Shown here piece after piece: positions 47,622 to 58,368 of a DNA stretch of 64,000 nucleotides; within the stretch, counting starts at the first letter, position 1; every line of letters starts with the position of its first letter. The notes beneath the pieces were generated by a model. That model did no database searches. It was given only the letters and a program-made list of their open reading frames with translations, and was not told where the DNA came from. Both the position numbers and the translations under genes were made by a program. Origin of the DNA: Ciborinia camelliae (lineage: Eukaryota; Ascomycota; Leotiomycetes; Helotiales; Sclerotiniaceae); the NCBI GenBank assembly GCA_025890175.1, contig JANPYM010000003.1, forward strand, positions 2,972,795-3,036,794, read 5' to 3'.

Positions 47622-50217
47622 GATTAATGAAGAATTGTAGTTGTTGTAAAGTTATAATAATTAGGATGCCTTCGGAGGTGAAAGAAGGAGACGAGAGAAG
47701 GCCGACCACCTCTCGTCTTGATACCGATACCTAGGTATCAAATGGGACCGAATTCAAGTAGTTAATATTTCTGCAGAAGCTATTTTCAAGTCAGTTACGT
47801 GAAATATAATGTGTGCGTACATAATATGATGTGATTTGAAAGAGCATTCAGAAGTTGTTAAGTTGCGTAAATAAAAATTGTGTCATCAGTTTTAATAAGA
47901 CAGCTCCAATAATAGAGTTCATCAGGTTGCTACGGGATGGATTGGGGGGAAAGAAGGAGAAGATATAGATTCCTTACCAAACACTTGCATGTTCTGCATC
48001 TATCTTGACTTTGTTAGGTTTCAAGGTTTCAAGATTTCAAGAGTGTCAGAATGATAAAGACAAAGTCAATCTGTCAAAATCCAGTCAAATGGAAAGTGAT
48101 GTTGATGTTGATGATGAGAATGTTGTGTAAGAGAAGGTAAAAATGTTGAAGAGGTTGAAGCTACCTATGAAAATTTTCGGTTAAAAGTAGAAAGTAGGCT
48201 AAGAAAAGATTAACCAATCAATAATAGGTAGGTAGGTAGGTACCGAGGTAGGTGGTGTTCGCCTGGTAGCAATGTCTACCGTAGGGATTTGTAAATGGTA
48301 ATAAATGGTTACTGTGAAATTTGAATGGTTACCGTACAATGGTTACCGTACCATACCGTACCATCAGATCCCGACACCAAGCAAAAGCACATGCTGATTA
48401 GTAACCAACCACTTTGCAGCCTTTATAGTATGTGCATATTAAAATCAAATCAATTTTCTTCTTTAAGATTTTATTGGTTCTCTGCCAAGTCTGAAACAGA
48501 CTTGGATATTGGATATCGACCATTACACCTTGGCGGGAACTACTGCTACCTAATGCTACTGTACCGGGTAAAAAAAGAGTGCTCAATTACCTAGGTATTA
48601 ACCTGAATGGCCTGTTACCGAAATAGAAACAGAAATAGAAATGGTTTTTATCTTGTTAAGTTAAAAGTGTAAGTGCAAGTGTAAGTGTAAAGTGTAATAA
48701 AAGTCACCCAAACCCAAAAGAATCGGACCAAAAAAAACAAGCCCACTCACTCACATCGATCAATCGTATCAATACCTGCAAGTCCAACAAGACCGGACTT
48801 CAAACCGAAGAGTGCATTGCATGTATTTCCGTAAGCCACCAGTCCATCCATTACGAAAGTAAAAGGAAAATCTAGGAGTGAACACACGCACAATTGTGCC
48901 AGACGCTTTTTTAATCTTTTCCTGAGTCTTCACCAAATCTCCGTACTGTACTTATTACTAGGTACCTACCTACTATCTACTACCTCCTACTCCCTGGGTA
49001 GGCAGGCATTGAGTCTTCAGAGAGAGGTAGAGAAGTCGAGACAACCTCCTCGTATGACTTAAAACTACCTACATACATACAAGTTACAACCTTTATAACG
49101 TTTCTGAACCTTAAACTTCTCTCAATCTTTCCATCTACAATACTCGTGGACTGGTGTATTCGCTTTTTATACTCTAGGGTGCCTACCTATCTACCTCCCT
49201 TCCTACCTAGTATAGTACCTCTTTCAATCTGCATACCTACCCACCTACCTACCTACCTACCTATGTTTATTAGAGTCTTACAAACAAACCATTCATCCAC
49301 ACATTTCACTTCCATGGCCTAATACCTACCTACCTACTTCCCTACATTATACCTCACGGAGTACTGGATTTCCATGTCAATACTCACTGTGTGCGGGGTC
49401 CCTTCCCTTGTCAAAATCCACCCAAGAGAATTTTGAAAAAACGACCTCGAGCCTTGAACCCTCGGCGCTTCCTAGACAACTCACACGGCTCGAGAGGAAC
49501 TTGGTCTAAATCATCTTGAACCCTTGAACCCTAGATCGTTAATCCAAAGAAAACACTTCGGCGCAAAAGCTACACTGTTGATTTGTGAATCTTCAAGTAG
49601 ATAGCCTCTTCTATAATCAGAGACAAACTGAGTATTTTGTTTCTCGTTGCTATCGTGTTTCGTTGGAGTCCCGTTGGTGTTTGTAATTGGATTGAGGAAA
49701 AAGACCGCCCTTAAACAATACGCACGAGCTTCCTAATCACCGCAAAAAGATCTGATCTTTTTTAACATTGAATCAAACTTCGAACTCCAATCAACCTAGT
49801 CGCGCACTTAACCAACCTCAATCATTCACAGGCACTATCAAAAATTTGACATTCATTTCCTCGACATAATTCCTTTCACACCTGCGCGCCTGCTGCGCTA
49901 ACATCAGCTCGTTTCAAACGACTATCTGACATTCCTAATATACATTGTCGACGATACCTTTCTTCATCATATACTCGAGATAATTGAAAACAACCTCGGG
50001 ATTGCTTGGGCGCTCGAACATCAGGATCTATTCCGATCACAAATTTGAACAGCGATAACTCGCTGTCTGTCTGCCGGCTTTCTTGACCCGGCGTATAACG
50101 GAAAGGCTTGCTGGGCAAGTAGTAGTCAATATTGGGCATATTCGTCTCCATTTCGAACATACAAGTTTGTCCTCAACGCGCAGGCCTCAAGGTGATCGCA
50201 ATCATATTTGCTTCAAC
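47622..50217. other. intergenic, 2.6 kb, long upstream region of the SH3 gene
   Basis: AT-rich, with AGGT/ACCT tracts (48226-48245, around 48960-48985, 49195-49265), GTTACCGTACC repeats near 48336-48362 and AAGTGTAAGTG repeats near 48661-48690. The last 600 bases are C/T-rich and probably hold the promoter and a long leader. No gene supported. Confidence 0.55.
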
Positions 50218-51936
50218 ATGGCAGCCGTAATTTCCCCAGCATCGTCGCCAGCAACATCCCCGCCACCGGTTGGTTCTCCTTCATCGAATCCCAACCATCC
50301 TTCTCTCCCACCTTTAAATACTTCACCATCAACAAAGCGACCAAATCTGCAACGTCCTACATCTCATGCCTCAAAGAACAGGTTATCACAATACTCGAAT
50401 TATTCTGCGCCATCACGATCGCGACCCCCTTCACACATCTTTCCGGCCTTCCATTCTAGCCTTTCTTATACGACGGTCCGCGATTTCGCATACCCTTCCT
50501 TGCATCCCATGCATTATGGGCCGCCCCCAGAACCGTCTCAACCTCCCTCGGGCCTCTCGACGCCAGCTAGCGAATCGCATAAACGACTGTCAGATCCTCC
50601 GACTTCCTGGGACAATCGCGCATCTTGGGGACCTGGCCCATGGGGTGGTGATGGATTCATAAAGGGGGAACAATTGGCGCCTATACACTTCGGTGATGGA
50701 CCTCCATGGAGTGAAGATGAGGATCTGCAAAGTCCGGTTGTAGTCAGTTCACGCCACAGAAAACACAAATCGTCAGCAGGAGAATACGGAGGGCACTCGC
50801 GCGGGAGAGGGAGAACGCCTAGGGATGGAGAGCGCAGAACAAGTATGCTCAGCCAAGAGAATTTTGAGGATGACGGAGAATACTTTGCTGGTACTAGTGG
50901 TGACAATAGCGAAAGGTATTACGTCAATGAAGGAGATGAAGCAAATGGACCTAGGGGAGAATACGTTACATATCCTTCGGAGTTGGCAAGGCGCTCAATG
51001 TTGGCGCCATATAATGTTCCAGGCCAACGAGATTCTCATTTCGCTGGTCTTTTACCTAGTCGCTCCTATACAGACGAGAGTGGTCAAGACTATCGCTCAG
51101 AGTCTGATGCCTCGAGTACTGCATCATCGCCTGGCATGACAAGACATGATGAATCGAGGTATTCGCGCGACTATCAATTTACAATTGCCTCGCCGGACGA
51201 AGAGATGCATGGCACAGCTGTTGCGTTGTTTGATTTTGAACGAGAGAATGAAAACGAACTACCTTTGGTGGAAGGGCAAGTTATTTGGGTATCATATCGA
51301 CATGGCCAAGGCTGGCTTGTCGCAGAAGATCCCAAGACACAGGAAAGTGGCTTGGTTCCTGAAGAGTATGTCCGGTTGCTTAGAGATATCCAAGGAGGAT
51401 TAAACAGTCTTACGGGACAAGTTGAGCTTGCTAGTCCTGTGGGAGGTGACTCAGGTACTCCCACTCAAGCGGAACACAATCAAGCATTCGGACACAACCC
51501 AAGTTCAAGCAATGGTAGCAATGGATATCAACAACCCGTAGTATCTACATTTTCAACATCCTCCCGAGATTTACACCCTTACCCTCAACATCTTCTGGGC
51601 ACACAGGCTGGCCAAGCTCCACCTCAAGTCATACATTATCATGGGCAACGAGGTGGCAGTCAGGCAAACACCCCAACTTTACCTAGCGCAAATGAAGGCC
51701 TTGTAGATAGACCTAGCAGTCAAGGGGCCAAAAATGGGAAACTCGAAGATTCATCGAGTCGTAATGCGGCACCCACCGAATCGACAGGTTCGGGACTAAA
51801 ACGCTCGCCATCAATTTCAGTTCAAAGCACAGGAAATCCTGCGGGTCCTTCCAGTGGTACAGCAAACGAGACACCGAAACCATGGCTCGATAGCCAGACG
51901 GAAATTGCTCACGAGTTTTATGAAATTAGTAGATGA
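50218..51936 (+). CDS. SH3-domain adaptor, Nbp2/Skb5-like, 572 aa
   Basis: Single exon from ATG 50218. The first 120 residues are Ser/Pro/Asn-rich and disordered. A Gly/Arg/acidic middle follows, then one SH3 domain at about residues 330-394 (VALFDFERENENELPLVEGQ ... HGQGWLVAEDPKTQESGLVP, EEYVRLL) with the ALFDF, Trp-rich and GLVPEEYV signatures intact. The tail is Gln/Ser/Thr-rich and ends KPWLDSQTEIAHEFYEISR. This SH3 subtype resembles yeast Nbp2 and fission-yeast Skb5, adaptors that bring phosphatases or kinases to MAP-kinase and cell-wall pathways. The rest is much longer than in yeast, so 'Nbp2-like' refers to the SH3 only. The 3' half from base 51219 is repeated after the N gap. Confidence 0.85.
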   Translation: MAAVISPASSPATSPPPVGSPSSNPNHPSLPPLNTSPSTKRPNLQRPTSHASKNRLSQYSNYSAPSRSRPPSHIFPAFHSSLSYTTVRDFAYPSLHPMHYGPPPEPSQPPSGLSTPASESHKRLSDPPTSWDNRASWGPGPWGGDGFIKGEQLAPIHFGDGPPWSEDEDLQSPVVVSSRHRKHKSSAGEYGGHSRGRGRTPRDGERRTSMLSQENFEDDGEYFAGTSGDNSERYYVNEGDEANGPRGEYVTYPSELARRSMLAPYNVPGQRDSHFAGLLPSRSYTDESGQDYRSESDASSTASSPGMTRHDESRYSRDYQFTIASPDEEMHGTAVALFDFERENENELPLVEGQVIWVSYRHGQGWLVAEDPKTQESGLVPEEYVRLLRDIQGGLNSLTGQVELASPVGGDSGTPTQAEHNQAFGHNPSSSNGSNGYQQPVVSTFSTSSRDLHPYPQHLLGTQAGQAPPQVIHYHGQRGGSQANTPTLPSANEGLVDRPSSQGAKNGKLEDSSSRNAAPTESTGSGLKRSPSISVQSTGNPAGPSSGTANETPKPWLDSQTEIAHEFYEISR

Positions 51937-52935
51937 GATGGAATATGGGTTTTGATTGGGGTCTTGGGACATAATAGTGATACCAGGTGGATGGATGTGT
52001 TTGCCATATATGATATGATATTATATGAATTGAATTGGAAGATGAAATATTTAGGAAAGGGAGTGAAAAGGAAAAGGGGGGGGGTTTTGAAATCTCTGTC
52101 TATCTGTCTGCGATGCAATGGTAGGAGTAAGAATGGAAGGGTCCCTCTTGAAAGGAATGGAAAGGAAAGGAAAGGAAAGGGAAGGGAAGACATGGAGCTG
52201 TTGGGATGGGATGGGATGGGATAGGATAGGATGATATTGATGATGGGGGTTTAATGATGCATTTTTGATATGTGGGTGGGGAGATGGGAGATGGGAGAAG
52301 AGAGATGGGAGAGGGGAGAAATATGCTATGACGTGTTATGTGTTCATGCTCTCTACGTATATTTGTGTATTTGTCTCTATTGATCACCAAAAATACCCGT
52401 GGGGGTTTTTCCCCCGTATTATATATTTATATATATACATATATACATATATACCTATATATATTGGTATTGGTACCTAGGTCTCCCTAGACGAGAGAGT
52501 CTTTAATTGTCTGATGAAGTTGGGATGAGTGATCATGAATGGAGGGATGGATGATTTCATACCATCCGATCCCCTCTTCTGAGTGGAATATCTATCTATT
52601 TACCAACCTATCTACCTACCTACCTACCTACCAATTCTTTCACCCTTCTTTCACCCTTCTTCATCCTTCATCTTTCACCATAAGACAAGATAAGACAAGG
52701 TGCTCCAACTTTAACTCTAACTTTAACCCTATATAACTCCAACTCTATGTTCTATAGGTAGGTAGGTAGGTAGGTAGGTAGGTACTTGGAGATACTTTAT
52801 ATTCTATATTTTATACTTTATATCTAGGTGCTTTATATCTGAATATTTTATATTATTAATCTTATATCTTATTGTATATTGTATATCCCATATTGTATAT
52901 TCCATGTTGTATATCCCATATTGTATATCCCATGT
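51937..52935. other. 3' flank of the SH3 gene, repeat-rich
   Basis: AGG/GGAAA/GGGAT tracts (52150-52230), a GTGGGGGTTTTTCCCCC inverted repeat near 52400, TATACATA runs, (CTAC)n near 52612-52632, (GTAG)n at 52755-52785, and the start of a TTGTATATCCCA minisatellite at 52872. No gene seen. Confidence 0.75.
52872..52935 (+). repeat. TTGTATATCCCA minisatellite, cut by the gap
   Basis: About five 13-14-bp imperfect units (TTGTATATCCCA with TA or TG), stopping at the Ns. The same array is complete at 54600-54716. Confidence 0.9.
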
Positions 52936-52945
52936 NNNNNNNNNN
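52936..52945. other. assembly gap, 10 Ns
   Basis: Ten consecutive N bases, the only ambiguous bases I noticed. It lies at the exact junction of the duplicated segment, inside a minisatellite. Confidence 0.98.
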
Positions 52946-54663
52946 TGTTGCGTTGTTTGATTTTGAACGAGAGAATGAAAACGAACTACCTTTGGTGGAA
53001 GGGCAAGTTATTTGGGTATCATATCGACATGGCCAAGGCTGGCTTGTCGCAGAAGATCCCAAGACACAGGAAAGTGGCTTGGTTCCTGAAGAGTATGTCC
53101 GGTTGCTTAGAGATATCCAAGGAGGATTAAACAGTCTTACGGGACAAGTTGAGCTTGCTAGTCCTGTGGGAGGTGACTCAGGTACTCCCACTCAAGCGGA
53201 ACACAATCAAGCATTCGGACACAACCCAAGTTCAAGCAATGGTAGCAATGGATATCAACAACCCGTAGTATCTACATTTTCAACATCCTCCCGAGATTTA
53301 CACCCTTACCCTCAACATCTTCTGGGCACACAGGCTGGCCAAGCTCCACCTCAAGTCATACATTATCATGGGCAACGAGGTGGCAGTCAGGCAAACACCC
53401 CAACTTTACCTAGCGCAAATGAAGGCCTTGTAGATAGACCTAGCAGTCAAGGGGCCAAAAATGGGAAACTCGAAGATTCATCGAGTCGTAATGCGGCACC
53501 CACCGAATCGACAGGTTCGGGACTAAAACGCTCGCCATCAATTTCAGTTCAAAGCACAGGAAATCCTGCGGGTCCTTCCAGTGGTACAGCAAACGAGACA
53601 CCCGAAACCATGGCTCGATAGCCAGACGGAAATTGCTCACGAGTTTTATGAAATTAGTAGATGAGATGGAATATGGGTTTTGATTGGGGTCTTGGGACAT
53701 AATAGTGATACCAGGTGGATGGATGTGTTTGCCATATATGATATGATATTATATGAATTGAATTGGAAGATGAAATATTTAGGAAAGGGAGTGAAAAGGA
53801 AAAGGGGGGGGGTTTTGAAATCTCTGTCTATCTGTCTGCGATGCAATGGTAGGAGTAAGAATGGAAGGGTCCCTCTTGAAAGGAATGGAAAGGAAAGGAA
53901 AGGAAAGGGAAGGGAAGACATGGAGCTGTTGGGATGGGATGGGATGGGATAGGATAGGATGATATTGATGATGGGGGTTTAATGATGCATTTTTGATATG
54001 TGGGTGGGGAGATGGGAGATGGGAGAAGAGAGATGGGAGAGGGGAGAAATATGCTATGACGTGTTATGTGTTCATGCTCTCTACGTATATTTGTGTATTT
54101 GTCTCTATTGATCACCAAAAATACCCGTGGGGGTTTTTCCCCCGTATTATATATTTATATATATACATATATACATATATACCTATATATATTGGTATTG
54201 GTACCTAGGTCTCCCTAGACGAGAGAGTCTTTAATTGTCTGATGAAGTTGGGATGAGTGATCATGAATGGAGGGATGGATGATTTCATACCATCCGATCC
54301 CCTCTTCTGAGTGGAATATCTATCTATTTACCAACCTATCTACCTACCTACCTACCTACCAATTCTTTCACCCTTCTTTCACCCTTCTTCATCCTTCATC
54401 TTTCACCATAAGACAAGATAAGACAAGGTGCTCCAACTTTAACTCTAACTTTAACCCTATATAACTCCAACTCTATGTTCTATAGGTAGGTAGGTAGGTA
54501 GGTAGGTAGGTACTTGGAGATACTTTATATTCTATATTTTATACTTTATATCTAGGTGCTTTATATCTGAATATTTTATATTATTAATCTTATATCTTAT
54601 TGTATATTGTATATCCCATATTGTATATTCCATGTTGTATATCCCATATTGTATATCCCATGT
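52946..54663 (+). pseudogene. partial second copy of the SH3 gene and its 3' flank, probably an assembly duplicate
   Basis: Starts mid-gene directly after the N gap and repeats 51219-52935 at an offset of 1727 bases. The offset becomes 1728 after one extra C near 53601 (ACACCCGAAACC here versus ACACCGAAACC in the first copy). That base shifts the frame, so the reading frame ends PETMAR at 53621 instead of the full conserved tail. There is no start codon or promoter. Read as biology it would be a truncated, frameshifted pseudogene. Read as assembly it is the unmerged start of the next contig with one base-call difference, which I think far more likely. Confidence 0.9.
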
Positions 54664-54716
54664 TGTATATCCCATGTTGTATATCCCACGTTGTATATCC
54701 CATGTTGTATATTGTA
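54600..54716 (+). repeat. TTGTATATCCCAT(G) minisatellite, full array
   Basis: About nine imperfect 13-14-bp units, with CATA, CATG and CACG variants. The left contig appears to end partway through this array. Confidence 0.9.
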
Positions 54717-54896
54717 TATATGTAGTAATACAAGTATATTGTATATTGTATAGATGCGTTCGAGTACCTATATACCTCTACCTAGGTACCTATCTATGGA
54801 AGAGAGAGGGAAGAGAGGCAATGAAAATGAAAATGAAAATGTATAAGGGAAGAGTTTGCCCATATCAATACTTATCAATATAATACCCAAGGTACC

Positions 54897-55137
54897 TAGA
54901 CATACCTACCTAGACATACCTACCTAGATATACCTACCTAGACATACCTAGACATACCTACCTAGACATACATAATACATAATACATAATATATACATAA
55001 TACATAATACATACATACATACATACATATATACATACATACATATATACATACATACATACATACATATATACATAATACATAATACATACATACATAC
55101 ATACATATATACATACATACATATATATATACATACA

Positions 55138-55171
<34 letters not shown>

Positions 55172-55184
55172 CATACATACCATA
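54897..55184 (+). repeat. (ACCTAGACAT)n then (ATAC)n array
   Basis: A 10-14-bp CCTAGACATACCTA unit in several copies, followed by TACATAATACATAA and long ATAC/TATATAC runs. Confidence 0.93.
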
Positions 55185-55252
55185 CCCAGTAGTATGCATA
55201 CAATCAAATCATGAAACATGAACACCAAACATTCCTTTCCTTAAGAAAAATC

Positions 55253-55322
55253 TACAAGCCAGCGTACAAGTAAGCGTACAAGTAAGCGTACAAGCCAGCG
55301 AGCAAGCAAGCGAGCAAGCCGG
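55253..55322 (+). repeat. AAGC(C/A)AGCGTACAAGTA-type tandem repeat
   Basis: Twelve-base unit GTACAAGTAAGC in three copies, degrading to GAGCAAGCAAGC units. Confidence 0.85.
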
Positions 55323-55891
55323 ATAAGCATTAATACCTACCTACCTACCTACCTACCCACCTAACATCATGAATCCCCAAGTACCTATCATTGATTTTTC
55401 ATCTGATGATTTTTCCTCTGATGATGAGATCGATACGATGCATACCTAGGTAGGTATGCGAGCGTCTTCCGTCATCCGTCATCTTATACAATAATACCTA
55501 TGCCGGTATGCCGGTCTTGATATGTATCATGCCATGCCATAAAGACCGTCTGAGTTCCTGGGGCTCTTGGGATTCTCTTCGTTACTTGGCCACTTCGGAG
55601 GAGGTTTATATAAGGGAGGGAGAGTCTGGAATTATTGTGAGGGAGGACTTGGCACTTTGAAGTTGAGATGATATGCGATGATATAGTGAAATATGTTTGA
55701 TATTTTTATGATTCTATTCTGATTGATATGTTTGCAATACAATGCCTTCCCCTTCATAAAGAAGGTTATTGAAGTACGGATATTGTACCCGGTGTCACCA
55801 CCTGGGATACTTGCATAAATTTGCTTTCAGCACATCTTCGGCACAACCGACAGTCATTGAAAAAAGACCGAATTGTAATTTGACATCCGTG

Positions 55892-56664
55892 CTAGACCCC
55901 TTCTCTGTTGCTCAAGTTTCTTACTCGGACGACTTCCTCGCCAGTCACACTCACAACTTTAACTCCTTCCAACCCCGACCTCATTTTCTCCCACTCGGCA
56001 GGATTGACAGCTCGAGTTCCCTCTTCTAGAATGACAGTCTTGAATCCTTCTTTGGCAGAATCTTCGGCTGTGCACTTGACACAATAATCGGCTGCTAGAC
56101 CTACTACATAAACATCGGTAATGCCCTCATCTTTTAGATGACCTGCTAATCCACTGTCACTGCACCGAGGGTTCTTCAAGGGATCGTAAAATGCCGAATA
56201 CATTTCTACTTCAGGATTTTGTCCCTTGAGAATTGTCTTGGTGAGATGATCTGTGTTCAGTTCGAAAGGGAACTCAGAACCGAGTGTATCTTGAATGCAG
56301 TGGGGTGGCCAGAGACGAGTTTCGTATGTCTCAGAAGGATTGGATGGATTGATGATGGTGGTAAAATCTGTGAACGGCTTTTTACCTGGATGATTTGAAG
56401 CGAAAGATATATGATCCGAAGGGTGCCAGTCTTTGGTGGCGATCTTAAGGTGAAACGGAAGATTGAGGAGGTTGTTGATGACAGGAATTATGTCCCTACC
56501 ATTAGTTACAGCTAAAGAACCATTCTTAAGTTTGTTAGCATGGATAAATGAATAAACAGTTGATAAGATGTATGACTTACTGGAGGCAAGAAGTCTTCTT
56601 GCGGATCTACTATGATTAAAGCAGGCTTGAATGCGTGCGTATCGACTGCAGTGACAGTTGACAT
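55892..56664 (-). CDS. PNC1: nicotinamidase, 238 aa
   Basis: Converts nicotinamide to nicotinic acid for NAD salvage and removes a sirtuin inhibitor. Two exons, 56664-56581 and 56524-55892; the intron is GTAAGT...TTAAG, 56 nt. The isochorismatase-fold triad is visible: Asp20 in ALIIVDPQEDF, Lys in ILKGQNPEVEMYSAFYD, Cys in GLAADYCVKCTAEDS. The metal site is also present: Asp/His in TKDWHPSDH and His in WPPHCIQDT. The DFLPPNGSLAV stretch matches fungal Pnc1 and is restored only when the intron is removed. Length is close to yeast (216 aa) plus small loops. No signal peptide. Confidence 0.95.
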
Positions 56665-58368
56665 GATGGTTAGTGGATCTGATGTGAGACTGTTGGTGAA
56701 GTAATAATCGATAAAATCGACTCAACAGCAAAAGTTTATCTTTATCTGATTCAAGTATCAACCAACTTGTGGTCTGATTGTAACCTATCGGTTCTCCAAC
56801 CACAGAAAGTTGCGATGATCAAATCGTGGTCTGGGTAGAGTCAATTGATAGAAAAATTGAAGTTATCCAACCCCACCAAGAAGTTCAGCCTCTTAAAAGA
56901 TTTGCCTTATTGCCAAGACCTCTGACAGGTTACCTATTATCACGTGATTTTGATCGAATCAGAAAAAAAAAGGAAAGGAAGTGAATGGAAGGTGAGAGAC
57001 CAGCTATTTCCGAGGCTGATTTGGATTGTCGGGACCTCGGGACCGGGGCATTACCTACTAGCCAATAGTAATTTCCAACATCTGCTTGTTGAATTGGTCA
57101 ATGAAAAGAAAAGCTGGCCTAGGGAAAAAGAGGAAGAAAAAAGATTCCATTCCCGTAAAAGGAAAGAGGACAACAGTTGGAATATGGATGGATGGAGTGG
57201 TACTGTTATCTGGATCCAATTAATTATCATATGGAGTCCAATAATAGGTACTTCAACAATATTATCCTTGATCATTCACCAACACCACCAACAGAATGAC
57301 AATGTGAAGACTGCGTGAAGAACAATATGAAGGGAGTTGAAGGGCGTGGGAGAAAGGAATTGAAAGGTCATGAAGGGAAGGGGAAGAAAAAGAATTGAAT
57401 TTATTAGATGGGGGATTAAAAAGATTTCTCAAAGATCGGAACATCGGAACATCGGCTTTTGCTCATTTCCTTTATCCTGAACTAAGCTTTATGTCACGCT
57501 AAGCCTTACTAAGCCTCACGAAATCCCACTAAACCTCTTATCATTAAGGTGGAGCGGATCGTGTCACCCCCCCTCAACTAAGTATAGAAGATATCTTATT
57601 AGATTCCTCCTACTGGATAGACCACTAGTCACCACTAGTCTCCACTAGTCGCCACTAGTCGCCACTAGTCACTACTGGGTAGTAGATCCCTAGTAATAAT
57701 TATTAGTTTTTCAGGGATCTTGCAAGCAAAAAAGTCAACAATACTATCGTGGTTCCTTCCATATGGACTCTAAAGTCCCTTTCTTCATATCCATCCTATC
57801 CATCCTCTCCATCTTTCCTATTCATCCTTCCTATTCAATCCTTCCTATCCATTCCTTCCTATCCTTCATTTCTTCTCATTCGATAGCTTGAACTTTGGCT
57901 GTGGATTTGTGAGATACCAGACAGAATTATTACTTGACAATCGCAATCACAATCCGTTGTCCAACTTGTCTCCTTTGATCTCTTTCTCTTGATCACATAA
58001 ATCCATCCATCCCACTTCAAAAGACGTTTGTTTGCGCCTCTTCTTCTTACCCATCCCGTTCAATTTCCCTCGTGTAAAGGTTGCAAAAGTCGAGGCTGGA
58101 AAGACGATTACAGGTACTTTCAAAGGAAACTTGTAGGTTACATTCTCTTACACGACATGCATTTGTGTCAGAACTCTCTTCTCACTCAGCACATGGCGGG
58201 GGACTATTTCTTCTCTTGTCTATCTCGAGCTCTCCCCATTTACTCTACACAAACATTTGATTCATCTACTGATTGTTGCTTCGAACTCAGATTTAATAGA
58301 ACTACATACTTCTCTTGTCGATGGCTATGATATAGAATACAACTTAGCCTGCTTGTACTTCTGCCACC
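56665..58368. other. divergent intergenic region PNC1 / HMG-CoA reductase, 1.7 kb
   Basis: Upstream regions of both genes. It contains an ACTAGT-centred repeat (57622-57670), a CTAAGCCTTACTAAGCCTCAC run near 57485-57535, and TCC/ATCC-rich tracts (57780-57880) leading into the reductase leader. Several short ATG-containing frames lie upstream of 58369, so uORF control is possible but unproven. Confidence 0.5.
57622..57670 (+). repeat. (CCACTAGTCN)5 minisatellite
   Basis: Five 10-bp units, each carrying the palindrome ACTAGT and differing only in the last one or two bases. Confidence 0.93.

Larger units (their letters stand above)
51219..52935 (+). repeat. first copy of a 1.72-kb direct duplication
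   Basis: Covers codons from about 335 of the SH3 gene to its stop, plus about 1 kb of 3' flank including microsatellites, ending exactly at the N run. It matches 52946-54663 base for base except for one C. Confidence 0.95.
54664..55891. other. intergenic, 1.2 kb, mostly microsatellite
   Basis: Contains the rest of the minisatellite, ACATACCTACCTAG units (54897-54968), a roughly 220-bp ATAC/ATAT array, a GTACAAGTAAGC-type repeat, and an inverted CATACCTAGGTAGGTATG near 55440. The 3' end of PNC1 follows. Open frames here encode only repeat peptides. Confidence 0.75.

Noticed and set aside
52872..53621. 249-codon frame as a second SH3 gene
   Set aside because: It runs through the N gap and minisatellite, lacks a proper start, and duplicates the first copy; best explained by assembly.
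54948..55228. Open frames reading MYVC/YICMYVC repeats
   Set aside because: Translations of the ATAC microsatellite.
55253..55322. CRISPR-like regular repeats (also 57622-57670 and 62647-62698)
   Set aside because: Units are adjacent without unique spacers and the genome is eukaryotic; these are plain minisatellites.
57602..57670. Transposon end or attachment site because of repeated ACTAGT
   Set aside because: No open frame for a transposase nearby, no long terminal inverted repeats and no target-site duplication seen.
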